64,000 bases of DNA from Prevotella sp. (GTDB lineage Bacteria > Bacteroidota > Bacteroidia > Bacteroidales > Bacteroidaceae). The notes under the pieces are model-generated. The model saw only the letters and a program-made list of their open reading frames with translations, was not told the DNA's origin and searched no databases. Position numbers and translations under genes: made by a program. The stretch is from contig JAFUAY010000033.1 of the NCBI GenBank assembly GCA_017460515.1, positions 1 through 64,000 on the forward strand. The letters run 5' to 3'. Positions 17,864 through 25,883 of the stretch are shown here, piece after piece (the stretch's first letter is position 1; the number at the start of each line of letters is the position of its first letter).

Positions 17864-17929
17864 CAAAAAATAAATTAAATTCACACCATTTTTATTAAAA
17901 AAGTGTAGCGCAAACGATTTAGTAATCAA

Positions 17930-17963
17930 AAAAAAACGACAGACACACCGTTGTGCCTGTCGT
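17930..17963 (-). terminator. Terminator of the pectin methylesterase gene
   Basis: ACGACAG plus CACA (17936-17947) pairs with TGTG plus CTGTCGT (17952-17963) around a 4-nt loop and one mismatch; on the minus strand it is followed by nine T. Confidence 0.85.
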
Positions 17964-18010
17964 TTTCTTTAATAATTGCTTACTTCAAGTGAAGCAAATC
18001 CAGTTTCTGT

Positions 18011-21000
18011 TTACTTGATAAACACCTTCTTGTTGCCGATGATGTAGAGGCCCTTTGTGGGCTTCTCCACACGCTGACCGTTGAGGTTGTAGATGGCGTT
18101 GGTGTCAATGCTCTTCTTCTGGTCAATGCTCTTAACACCTACAGTCTCTTCGATATTGATTCGCTTCTTGAACTCTTCGGGAGCGTCAGCAAAGATCACA
18201 GCTTTTGTATAGCGTTCAGCCTGTTCAGCCGTGAGAATGGTTTCGTATTTCTTGTTGCCAGTAGAGTGGGTGAACTCAATGACGTTGCTGGCAGGAGAAA
18301 TGACATTTCCGCCCTCGTCAATGGTGTTGTACTCATAGAATGCATCGGCAGAAGCATTCATGCCGGCAGCAGTGAAGCGACTTGAGACAAGCTTTGAAGG
18401 CTGCTTCAGGATGGTGTTCATCCAGAGAAGACCTGAGTAAGAACCCCATGCGCGTCCCCAGTTGAATTCCTTTGAGTGGCAATCAACGGTACAGCCGTTC
18501 ATTACGTAACCGAATTGCTTAGCTCCGTTGGGTGCAGCAATCGTTACACCACCTGCGCCCTCAGTCATTTCGCGGCTCTCCAGATAGAAGGTCGTTGTCT
18601 CGAAGTAAACGTCACCGCCACCACAGACGAAGTCAACCAAACCGTGAATCTCGCAATCCTTGAAGAAGAGCTGTGCGCTGTTGTTGGCGCTGTAGTAAGT
18701 GTCCTGATAAGACAGCATTGTAACGTTGCGGCAAACGGTGTAGTTACCCTTATCCTGCAAGCAGACAGCTCGTCCGGCATTTGCAGCAGCCTTACCAGTA
18801 GCAGGATCATAGTAGGGATAAGCATTCTTCAGTGTCAGTTTCTCCAATGTCAGGTACTGGCTGGTGTTCAGCAGGGTTGCAGTTACACCGATGCCTTCAG
18901 CCGTTGGCGTGTTGACGATGATGACGCCATCCTGACTCTCACCCTTGATGGTGATGTTCTTTCCAGAGATTGTGGTCAGGCAGTCATTGCCCAGGTCATA
19001 GGTTCCGTTAGGCAGATAGATTGTGGCATCGCCTGTGCCGTTAGCCTCGTCGAGTGCGCCCAGGAAGCCTGCTACTTTACCTGCGGTAACTGTGTAGGTC
19101 TTTGTTTCAGCGTCATAGGCGTAGAGCGGCTGTGACTGGTTGGCAATAATCATCTTGTGTACATAGCAGGTGCCGTTGAAGTTGATAGTCAGTATGCCTG
19201 CTTCTCCAGTGTACTTCAGTGTCTCGATGGCACCGTCGGGGCTCACCTTGGCATTCTCTATCTTGGCCACCTCAGTGCCCTCAGTGTTGGTCAGCGTGAT
19301 AGGAGCCTCTGCAGAATAGTTGCATAGGTAGAGTACGATGTTGGCTTCGCCGCCTACGATGATGTTCACCTTATCGCCATTGTTGAATGCCCATCCGTGA
19401 GTAGTGTCGTGGAACTTGCCGCTACCTATTGGCTCGAAGGCCTCATGGTCTTCAGCATAGAAGTATTGGTCGTTCAGGTCGAACGTATAACGATCGTTGG
19501 GGCTTGCCAGTTCGATAGCTGTCTTGACAGCATAGAGATTGGTGTTGGCTGTGATCACATCGCTTGTCGTAAACTTACGTCCACCGTCGGCAGCGACGAA
19601 CCATCCGCGTACCTTCTCGCTTTCAGGAGCGATGGCGTTGTTGTAGTCGTAAGCGAATGCTCCGATCTTGGCATCTTTCTCCACGAGTTGTGTACCCATT
19701 GTGGTGCCGTCAGTATTATAATAGGTGAGGGTGAAGTCGGGCTTCTGAACGAAGTTGGCCACGTAGTTGAGCGTAGCTTCGCCCAGTGTTACGGGGATGA
19801 TTACTGTACAAGCAACCTCAGTGGAACGATAGGTCACGGTGCCAATCTCACCATTGTCAGCAGTGATGTCGCTGATGGGGTTCTCGTCAGAGATCATCTG
19901 TTCCTTCTTCGACAGCTCAATCGTTGCGGCCATCGTGCCGTCAGCCTGTTCTGTGAAGATATCACCTGCAATATATTCTACACCATTGGCCTTAAATGTG
20001 CCCAAAGCGGGAGTATTGCTCATGTCGACCTTACCATAGATGGCGAGTTCGAACATGTAAGCATTCTGGTTGTTGGTCAGGTTAGTCCAGCGCAATTGCA
20101 CGTTGGTGCGGTTCACGTCGGCTGTTACCTCGCTCCATGCTGCGGGATTGGCAGTGGCATCGCTGATTACTACCCAGTCTTTGTCGCCGTCGCCTTTAGC
20201 TTCGAGCTTCCATCCGCGGTTGCTTCCTGTAGCACCGTGTATGAAGCGAACTTTTGTGACAGAGGCCAGTTTCGAAGTTGTCACGTATGGGTCGGCAGCC
20301 TTGTTAGCCTGCCAAGCCATGTGAGGAAGTTCGGTATAGCCTGCAAACTTTGTGTCAGTGACGCTCATGACAGCGGTGTTGTAGATGCTGAAGTTCAGCG
20401 TCTCCTTGCTGTACTTAGTGGTCTTTGTTACGGTAGACTCACTGGTGGCTGCCTTAGCAGCTGTCCAGTCGCTGAAGTCGGTAGCATAGAGTTCCTTCTC
20501 CTGATAGGGTGACTTCTGTTCCACCTTGATAGAGATGAGATACTGGCCCTTGTTTACAATCTCTACGTAGCCCTTAGCAACGTCAGAGGTCTTGGCTGTG
20601 TAAACGGTAGTAGCCTCTGTAGCATCGATACCTCCAATAGAGTAGGCGAAGTAGGGGGCTGCATAGCCTACTACAGTCACAACATCCTTGTTGCTCTGAA
20701 CGGGAACCTTGAACACTACGCCGTCGCCAGTCTGGATGCTGTTGCCGTTGTTGCGGATGTTCTTTCCGTTGGCTTCAACGGTAAGCAGCAGACCATTATC
20801 CTCCACAGACTTGATGGTGCCTGCCTCATTCGTATTGGCAAAAGCTACTACGGCTTCTACAACAGTTGCATTGGTGAAATCCCAAGTTGCGGTAATGTCC
20901 TCGGCAAGGATACTTGGCTGAGGCTCTGGTTCGGGGCCAGGCTCTGGCTCAACGCTTCCACCACGTTCACCTGTTATTTCAATTTTGGTGATGAAGAGGT

Positions 21001-23917
21001 TAGTGCCAGTGATGGCGCGTGTCATAGTAATTACGGTGCTACCGTCAGCAGCTTCTGGTACTGTCAGTTCAATGGTGTTGGGCTCTGTGCCACGGTTTGA
21101 GTCTTCGGCAGAAGCATCAGAAGTGTCAATGTTGACAAACTCAAGACCTGTAGTAGCTGTTGTAGCAGTACCGCCCTTATCAAACTTCAGAAGAGCACCT
21201 GTCTGTTTGTTGGCAGCATTCTTGTTGCGGTAGCCTGTAATAGCAATCTTGTCGCCTTCTTTCAACTCGTTGTCGAGTGTCAGTTTTACTACATTGGTTG
21301 AGAAGTCTTTTGCACCGCGCAGACGGATTACACTAAATGTTGAGTTGGCAACATTAATGTCTTCACTTGTCAAATCTGCTCCACTCGCATCGGTGGCAGA
21401 TGCTGTGCCACCAGTCTGGATAGCACCGTCGGCATTGCCTTCCCAAGAGAATAGTGCTCCGCTCTGTGGCTGAGGCTCAGGCTCTTCACTGCTTACTACA
21501 GGCAGTGTAATCATCAGACGGTTCCAGTAGTTGTTGGAAACCTGCTCGATGGTTGCTGTAGCATTGCTTGATGGGCAATAGTAGTTTGCTGTAGATTCGT
21601 TGGTTTCCACATTGTCTGTACCTCCATTGAATGTCATAGAAGTTGCATCGTTGTAAGTAGTTACTGCGATGATGGCATCCTTGCACGAGGGGACAATGAC
21701 TTTGGTACCCGTGTTTACCTGATGCCAGCCAGTGCCGTTTGCAGCAAACTTACCGTTGGTGGCGTCTACGTCTGCTATAACATCAATGACTTCCTTACCG
21801 ATAGCTGCCTGAGTAACGATGAAGCCGTTTTTGCCCTCAAACTTATATTGGGCATAAGCACTGGCATAGCCGCTGAGATTGAAATCGATGGTCACAGCCT
21901 CTGTGCGGTCGGCGAGCGATACGCTATTCTGAGCGAATACGGCAGTCAGGTTGAGGTTGGCAGTGGGTGCAATCTCGTCGCCGGGCTTGTAAGTGGTCTC
22001 ACCATCAGTCCATCCTGTCAGCGTGTAGCCTTCCTTATACAAACCATAGTTCTGAGGAGCCTTGATCTTTTCACCAGCATTGACTTCAACGTCAGCAGGT
22101 ACAGTGCCTGTAGCGTCGCCAGCTGCGAAGGTAACGGTATAGGTTGTTACTTCAGCGGGGAGGTCGGCCGGATCGATAGCTTCTACAGCGAAGTAACCTA
22201 CATAGTCGCACTTGCTGAAAGAAAGGGTAGTGGCCTCATTGGTGCGATAGTATGCTACTGCCACGCGGTCAGTATTGCTTGCATCCCATGTATTATCAGC
22301 CTTGTTGTTTAGCTTGGCAACTTCTGCTCCGGCAGCGTTGGTTACAATCACTTCACTGCCATAGTTGCTGTTTCCGTAGGTAATCTTTACTGTGCCCTGA
22401 ACGGGAACGCTGGCTGTAAAGTTGGCCCATCCGTATTGAGTGCCGTGCCATTTTCCATTGAATACAGCGGCTGCATTTTCTGCATCCTTAGCGACGCGTG
22501 AGAGTGTGCCGTCAGCAGCCACGGCAATGCCTGTAGATACGTCATCCCATTGTGCTGCACTTTCAGGAATCAACGATGTGCTGGTCAGATTGGCCTTGAT
22601 GTCCTTAAAACTGGCTGGCTCTGGCTGAGGTTCGGGCGTTGTACCTTCTTCGTATGCAACTTTGATAGACTTGATATAGATGGCTTTTGATGAGGTCTGC
22701 TCGAAAGTGAGCACTACTAAGCCGCTAGCATCACCCGTGAACACATAGTCAGTAGCAGTGCTGGTCAAAGAGACAGAATTGCTTGCATTGCAGACGAATC
22801 CTGATTCACCAACTGTAACAGTCAGATTGGCTGCGATGTCTGCAGCACCAGATGTGTTGACAAGAATCTTCTTGATTTTACCAGAAATGCCGTTGGTAAA
22901 CAGTTTCAAAGCCTTTGAAGATTTCTTGCCACTGCCGAACTGTTGTCCCTTGGTACCATCATAGCCAAAGTAGCCCTCAGCATCATCGCTGGTCATCTCT
23001 AATGACCAATTAACATCGCCAAGTGCCTTGGTCTCTTCTTTTGCTGTAAATACCTTTTCGGTGAAGTCGTATACATAATTGTAGTCTTCGGGCTCAGCAG
23101 CCTTTTCTGTAACCGTCAGCGTATAGCTCTCCGAGCTGGGCTTATAGGTAGCGTCGCCTGCATAGTTGGCGGTCATGGTAGTTGTACCAGCTTTATACAG
23201 CTTAACCTTTCCCTCGTAATAATCGGCAACGGTAGGATCGCTGCTGCTCCAGGTGGGAAGGGTTTTGATTTCGGTCTCACCAGCAGTGATCTTTACCTGA
23301 GGCAATTCGAGCTCATCACCTACGACACCCTCTTTCTTGTGAATGCCATCAACGAATGTCAGCGTCAGCGTTGTGGTTGCACGGGTGTCGGTTTGACCGC
23401 CTTCTACCATTTTATAGAGTTGTATGGCTTCTTGACCGCTCTTATAATAACGGAAACGGTTTTGGTTGCTTGCTTTGTTATAGCGTAATGTCATCGTGCT
23501 ACCTTCGAAGACCGCCGCTATTACAGCATTTCCATCTTCATCGATGGAGAAAGCGTTTTTATAGGCTGATGCATCAGATGTAACTTTCAAGCTATTGCTG
23601 TTAGACGAAACACCGATGTATTTGCCCGATGCACTTTGCAATGTGCCCATTGTTACATCGATTTTAAAGAAGGCATTGTCAATAGCTTCAGTTGATGCAA
23701 TCTTGTTGTTCGCAATCTCAATGGCAACGGTGTCGTTTACTGCATCAAGGGCATCTAAGGCGCCATTGAATGCTACATTAGCAGCTTCATACACAATCAG
23801 GTATTTTCCACTCGTGATGTCATCAGTGGAAGTGACCTTCTCGTAGTCAGCAAACACATTCCCGCAGAGCATCACTAAGAGGCTCAGCAAGGAGTACTTA
23901 AGTAATTTGTACTTCAT
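18011..23917 (-). CDS. Giant multidomain pectin methylesterase (CE8)
   Basis: 1,968 residues from ATG 23917; the open frame reaches TTG 24076, but the -7 box at 23972 and a clean signal peptide (residues 1-25) support the internal ATG. The C-terminal 300 residues (about 1605-1905) are a pectinesterase: YQDTYY (Gln and Asp near 1738), GLVDFVCGGG with the catalytic Asp near 1762, and WGRAW near 1820. It would remove methyl esters from homogalacturonan. Upstream lie an Ig-like domain (about 185-275), several beta-sandwich binding-like modules, two InlB-type repeats and Pro-Glu linkers (PEPQPEP, EEPEPQPQ). Two modules sharing a GW..F core look duplicated. It ends in the sorting-like tail IYNLNGQRV ... 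KKVFIK. Roughly five times the length of a simple pectinesterase. Confidence 0.85.
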   Translation of the reverse strand: MKYKLLKYSLLSLLVMLCGNVFADYEKVTSTDDITSGKYLIVYEAANVAFNGALDALDAVNDTVAIEIANNKIASTEAIDNAFFKIDVTMGTLQSASGKYIGVSSNSNSLKVTSDASAYKNAFSIDEDGNAVIAAVFEGSTMTLRYNKASNQNRFRYYKSGQEAIQLYKMVEGGQTDTRATTTLTLTFVDGIHKKEGVVGDELELPQVKITAGETEIKTLPTWSSSDPTVADYYEGKVKLYKAGTTTMTANYAGDATYKPSSESYTLTVTEKAAEPEDYNYVYDFTEKVFTAKEETKALGDVNWSLEMTSDDAEGYFGYDGTKGQQFGSGKKSSKALKLFTNGISGKIKKILVNTSGAADIAANLTVTVGESGFVCNASNSVSLTSTATDYVFTGDASGLVVLTFEQTSSKAIYIKSIKVAYEEGTTPEPQPEPASFKDIKANLTSTSLIPESAAQWDDVSTGIAVAADGTLSRVAKDAENAAAVFNGKWHGTQYGWANFTASVPVQGTVKITYGNSNYGSEVIVTNAAGAEVAKLNNKADNTWDASNTDRVAVAYYRTNEATTLSFSKCDYVGYFAVEAIDPADLPAEVTTYTVTFAAGDATGTVPADVEVNAGEKIKAPQNYGLYKEGYTLTGWTDGETTYKPGDEIAPTANLNLTAVFAQNSVSLADRTEAVTIDFNLSGYASAYAQYKFEGKNGFIVTQAAIGKEVIDVIADVDATNGKFAANGTGWHQVNTGTKVIVPSCKDAIIAVTTYNDATSMTFNGGTDNVETNESTANYYCPSSNATATIEQVSNNYWNRLMITLPVVSSEEPEPQPQSGALFSWEGNADGAIQTGGTASATDASGADLTSEDINVANSTFSVIRLRGAKDFSTNVVKLTLDNELKEGDKIAITGYRNKNAANKQTGALLKFDKGGTATTATTGLEFVNIDTSDASAEDSNRGTEPNTIELTVPEAADGSTVITMTRAITGTNLFITKIEITGERGGSVEPEPGPEPEPQPSILAEDITATWDFTNATVVEAVVAFANTNEAGTIKSVEDNGLLLTVEANGKNIRNNGNSIQTGDGVVFKVPVQSNKDVVTVVGYAAPYFAYSIGGIDATEATTVYTAKTSDVAKGYVEIVNKGQYLISIKVEQKSPYQEKELYATDFSDWTAAKAATSESTVTKTTKYSKETLNFSIYNTAVMSVTDTKFAGYTELPHMAWQANKAADPYVTTSKLASVTKVRFIHGATGSNRGWKLEAKGDGDKDWVVISDATANPAAWSEVTADVNRTNVQLRWTNLTNNQNAYMFELAIYGKVDMSNTPALGTFKANGVEYIAGDIFTEQADGTMAATIELSKKEQMISDENPISDITADNGEIGTVTYRSTEVACTVIIPVTLGEATLNYVANFVQKPDFTLTYYNTDGTTMGTQLVEKDAKIGAFAYDYNNAIAPESEKVRGWFVAADGGRKFTTSDVITANTNLYAVKTAIELASPNDRYTFDLNDQYFYAEDHEAFEPIGSGKFHDTTHGWAFNNGDKVNIIVGGEANIVLYLCNYSAEAPITLTNTEGTEVAKIENAKVSPDGAIETLKYTGEAGILTINFNGTCYVHKMIIANQSQPLYAYDAETKTYTVTAGKVAGFLGALDEANGTGDATIYLPNGTYDLGNDCLTTISGKNITIKGESQDGVIIVNTPTAEGIGVTATLLNTSQYLTLEKLTLKNAYPYYDPATGKAAANAGRAVCLQDKGNYTVCRNVTMLSYQDTYYSANNSAQLFFKDCEIHGLVDFVCGGGDVYFETTTFYLESREMTEGAGGVTIAAPNGAKQFGYVMNGCTVDCHSKEFNWGRAWGSYSGLLWMNTILKQPSKLVSSRFTAAGMNASADAFYEYNTIDEGGNVISPASNVIEFTHSTGNKKYETILTAEQAERYTKAVIFADAPEEFKKRINIEETVGVKSIDQKKSIDTNAIYNLNGQRVEKPTKGLYIIGNKKVFIK

Positions 23918-23971
23918 AATGTTTTTAGTTTTAGTTGTTATTAATAAAATAGGTATAGTCAATAATTGGGG

Positions 23972-24003
23972 CAAAGTTAGCAAAAAATCATGTATCATGC
24001 AAA
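23972..24003 (-). promoter_or_regulatory. Promoter of the pectin methylesterase gene
   Basis: On the minus strand TTTG (24000-24003) and TAACTTTG (23972-23979) are 20 bp apart, 54 nt before the ATG at 23917. Confidence 0.65.
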
Positions 24004-24023
24004 TTATAGCGTTGTTTTCTTTT

Positions 24024-24039
24024 CCGTAAACGTGTACGT
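24024..24039 (-). promoter_or_regulatory. LacI-operator-like site upstream of the methylesterase promoter
   Basis: CCGTAAACGTGTACGT matches 13 of 16 positions of the operator-like palindrome ACGTAAACGTTTGCGT found before the LacI gene at 55909. It lies 20 bp upstream of the -33 element. Confidence 0.35.
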
Positions 24040-24149
24040 AAATTTTTTTCTGAGAAAAAACGGAAAAACAGAACAATCGAAATCACTCAAATTTCGAAAA
24101 TTTTCCAGCAACTCAACCGCTGATGCAAAACGGGGCCGGTTTTAGGTTT

Positions 24150-24185
24150 AGGAGTACAGGAGTGAAGGAGTGACTGGAGTGCAGA
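24150..24185. repeat. Short GGAGT tandem repeat
   Basis: Four GGAGT words about 8-9 bp apart (GGAGTACA, GGAGTGAA, GGAGTGACT, GGAGTGCAG). Non-coding. Confidence 0.6.
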
Positions 24186-24229
24186 CGATAGACTTGCTGT
24201 TGAATACGCTTTTACAGTGGGTTTTCCTG

Positions 24230-24449
24230 CAATCACTAAGGAATTACGATGCAATTACATAGTTTTTAGATGATAAGCTACATTGTAACTACGATCCAAA
24301 AGCTTAGAGATTAGACTGTAATTACTAAGCAATTGAGAGCCAGTTTCTAAGTGATTACATCGTAATAGCTTAGCAACTGCGTTGTAATTGCTATGTAACT
24401 ATGTCAGAAATACTGCGTGGCTTCATGGTAATTACTATGCTTTTTGGGG
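24230..24449. repeat. Degenerate 11-bp phased array
   Basis: About 20 units of 11 bp. Words of the type GTAATTAC, GTAACTAC, GTAATTGC and GCAATTGA begin at 24285, 24318, 24329, 24351, 24362, 24373, 24384, 24395 and 24428, all separated by multiples of 11. Earlier units at 24241 and 24252 have the core one base earlier. GTAATTAC is its own reverse complement. Confidence 0.75.
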
Positions 24450-24784
24450 GCGAAATGCTATTGTCAGAGCGAAAAAATGTGAGAAACCGACTGCTGTTTT
24501 TCCTCAATTTTTATCATTCTGGGAGACGGAAATGAGGCAAAAACATGGATTTTGACTTCCGATAGCCTTCAGAACGACTTGGCGATACCACCAAACAGAC
24601 CAATCTGTTGGATATTACGAACATGATTTTCTCTAGATTGACACAAATTCCTGCAAAAAAATATTGTTCTGTTTTTCCGTATTAAGCTATTGCAATTAAT
24701 AGGGTTATGACTGCAAAACACCGTGAATAATGTTTGCTAACGATAACGATTACGGTAAAAAACAATATAAAAAATACTGAAAAG
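24450..24784. other. Non-coding spacer, nothing firm recognised
   Basis: AT-rich sequence between the 11-bp array and the promoter at 24785. No gene, tRNA or hairpin terminator is convincing. A short minus-strand frame ending at 24569 could be a gene remnant, and a doubled AACGAT motif lies near 24740. Confidence 0.5.
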
Positions 24785-24815
24785 TTGTATGTTTCCTTAC
24801 TTTTTCGTATTTTTG
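24785..24815 (+). promoter_or_regulatory. Promoter of the small secreted protein gene
   Basis: TTG at 24785-24787 and TATTTTTG at 24808-24815, 20 bp apart, 44 nt before the ATG. Confidence 0.6.
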
Positions 24816-24859
24816 TAGCGTGAAATAAACTTTTTTATAAACAACTAAAACTATTTCTT

Positions 24860-25750
24860 ATGAAGAAAATCTTTACGCTTATCGCTGTCGCAATGATGGC
24901 AGTTGGTGCAAATGCACAAGAAATTCTATTGTTCGAAAATGGGGGAACCTATGTAGACAATCAGGAATTATCTACGGAACACACTAAATTAGTACTGGGT
25001 ACTGATATCAAGAAGGCTACGAAATGGGATTGCAAAGCAGCATCACACAAAGCTTATCTTGAGGATTTCTCACAGATTGTTCCTGTTAAGAATGAGGATA
25101 CTGGTGAAAATGAGGATAAGCCACGTATCGTTTATATCGTTGGAGGTAATAACCCCAAGGATGATATAGAAAACAAAGGTGGCGGCTTTAATGGTGCTGG
25201 CGAAACAGGTAAACTGCCTCAGTCGGGTACTTATTTTATGATTACTCCTTCTCTGGATGGAACGATTAAGGCTGGTATTATTTTGAATTCCGATAAAGAG
25301 TTTTTTATCGTTGATGCTACTGACAAGCAAGAAACTGAAGTTGAAGGCATAAACTATTTGACTGTTGTGAATGCTACTGCAAACATCACACATGATAATT
25401 ATGTGATAACAGCTGACGGCGAAGAGGGCGAAGTGCTGGCTTATACTAATGATGCTCCTACAGAGGGTAATGGCCTCTTTGATGGTGGCAAAGGTGGTGT
25501 GAAGGTTGCTGAGAAGACTCAGGGCACTGTTCAGTTCGAAGCCTTGGCTAACCACACCTATTATATTTTCTGCACAGGTTCTAAGCTAAGCTTCTTCGGC
25601 TACATCTTCACTCCTGCAGGTGAGGCTGGCATCCAGAACGTGAATGCTGCTGCTCAGAGCAACGTGATCTACAACCTCGCTGGTCAGAAGGTTGACGCAA
25701 GCTTCAAGGGTATTGCTATCAAGAACGGCAAGAAGGTTGTGATTAAGTAA
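24860..25750 (+). CDS. Secreted protein with C-terminal sorting-like tail
   Basis: 296 residues. A signal peptide ends after GANAQ (about residue 20). The mature part is beta-rich, with Gly/Asp-rich loops and a hydrophobic TYYIFCTGSKLSFFGYIF segment near residue 240 that resembles one beta-sandwich of the binding-like modules seen in secreted Prevotella enzymes. The last 30 residues (VIYNLAGQKV ... KNGKKVVIK) are the same tail as on the methylesterase. No catalytic motif is seen. It stands alone between its own promoter and a bidirectional terminator, between two pectin genes; a role in pectin binding is a guess from position. Confidence 0.6.
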   Translation: MKKIFTLIAVAMMAVGANAQEILLFENGGTYVDNQELSTEHTKLVLGTDIKKATKWDCKAASHKAYLEDFSQIVPVKNEDTGENEDKPRIVYIVGGNNPKDDIENKGGGFNGAGETGKLPQSGTYFMITPSLDGTIKAGIILNSDKEFFIVDATDKQETEVEGINYLTVVNATANITHDNYVITADGEEGEVLAYTNDAPTEGNGLFDGGKGGVKVAEKTQGTVQFEALANHTYYIFCTGSKLSFFGYIFTPAGEAGIQNVNAAAQSNVIYNLAGQKVDASFKGIAIKNGKKVVIK

Positions 25751-25790
25751 GAAGTAGGAGAGGGTAGACATCCTCCCACACCTTATTATA

Positions 25791-25834
25791 TTAATAAAGG
25801 CTGTAATCGATCAATCGGTTACAGCCTTTATTAA
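25791..25834. terminator. Bidirectional terminator
   Basis: TTAATAAAGGCTGTAA (from 25791) pairs with TTACAGCCTTTATTAA (to 25834), about 20 bp with one mismatch. It separates convergent genes and can stop both. Confidence 0.88.
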
Positions 25835-25883
25835 TGACGCGTCCAGTACGAACGACATTGGATTCTATTCTGCGATAGATTGC

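Noticed and set aside
17908..17923. GCAAACGATTT upstream of susC as a LacI operator
   Set aside because: The match is not palindromic, and a similar word at 40463 is explained by the -33 TTTG of another promoter.
19397..20512. A 371-codon frame antisense to the methylesterase
   Set aside because: Opposite repeated beta-domain coding sequence; no signal peptide, domain or promoter.
24230..24449. The phased array as a CRISPR
   Set aside because: The unit is 11 bp with no constant repeat/unique spacer structure, and no cas genes are present.
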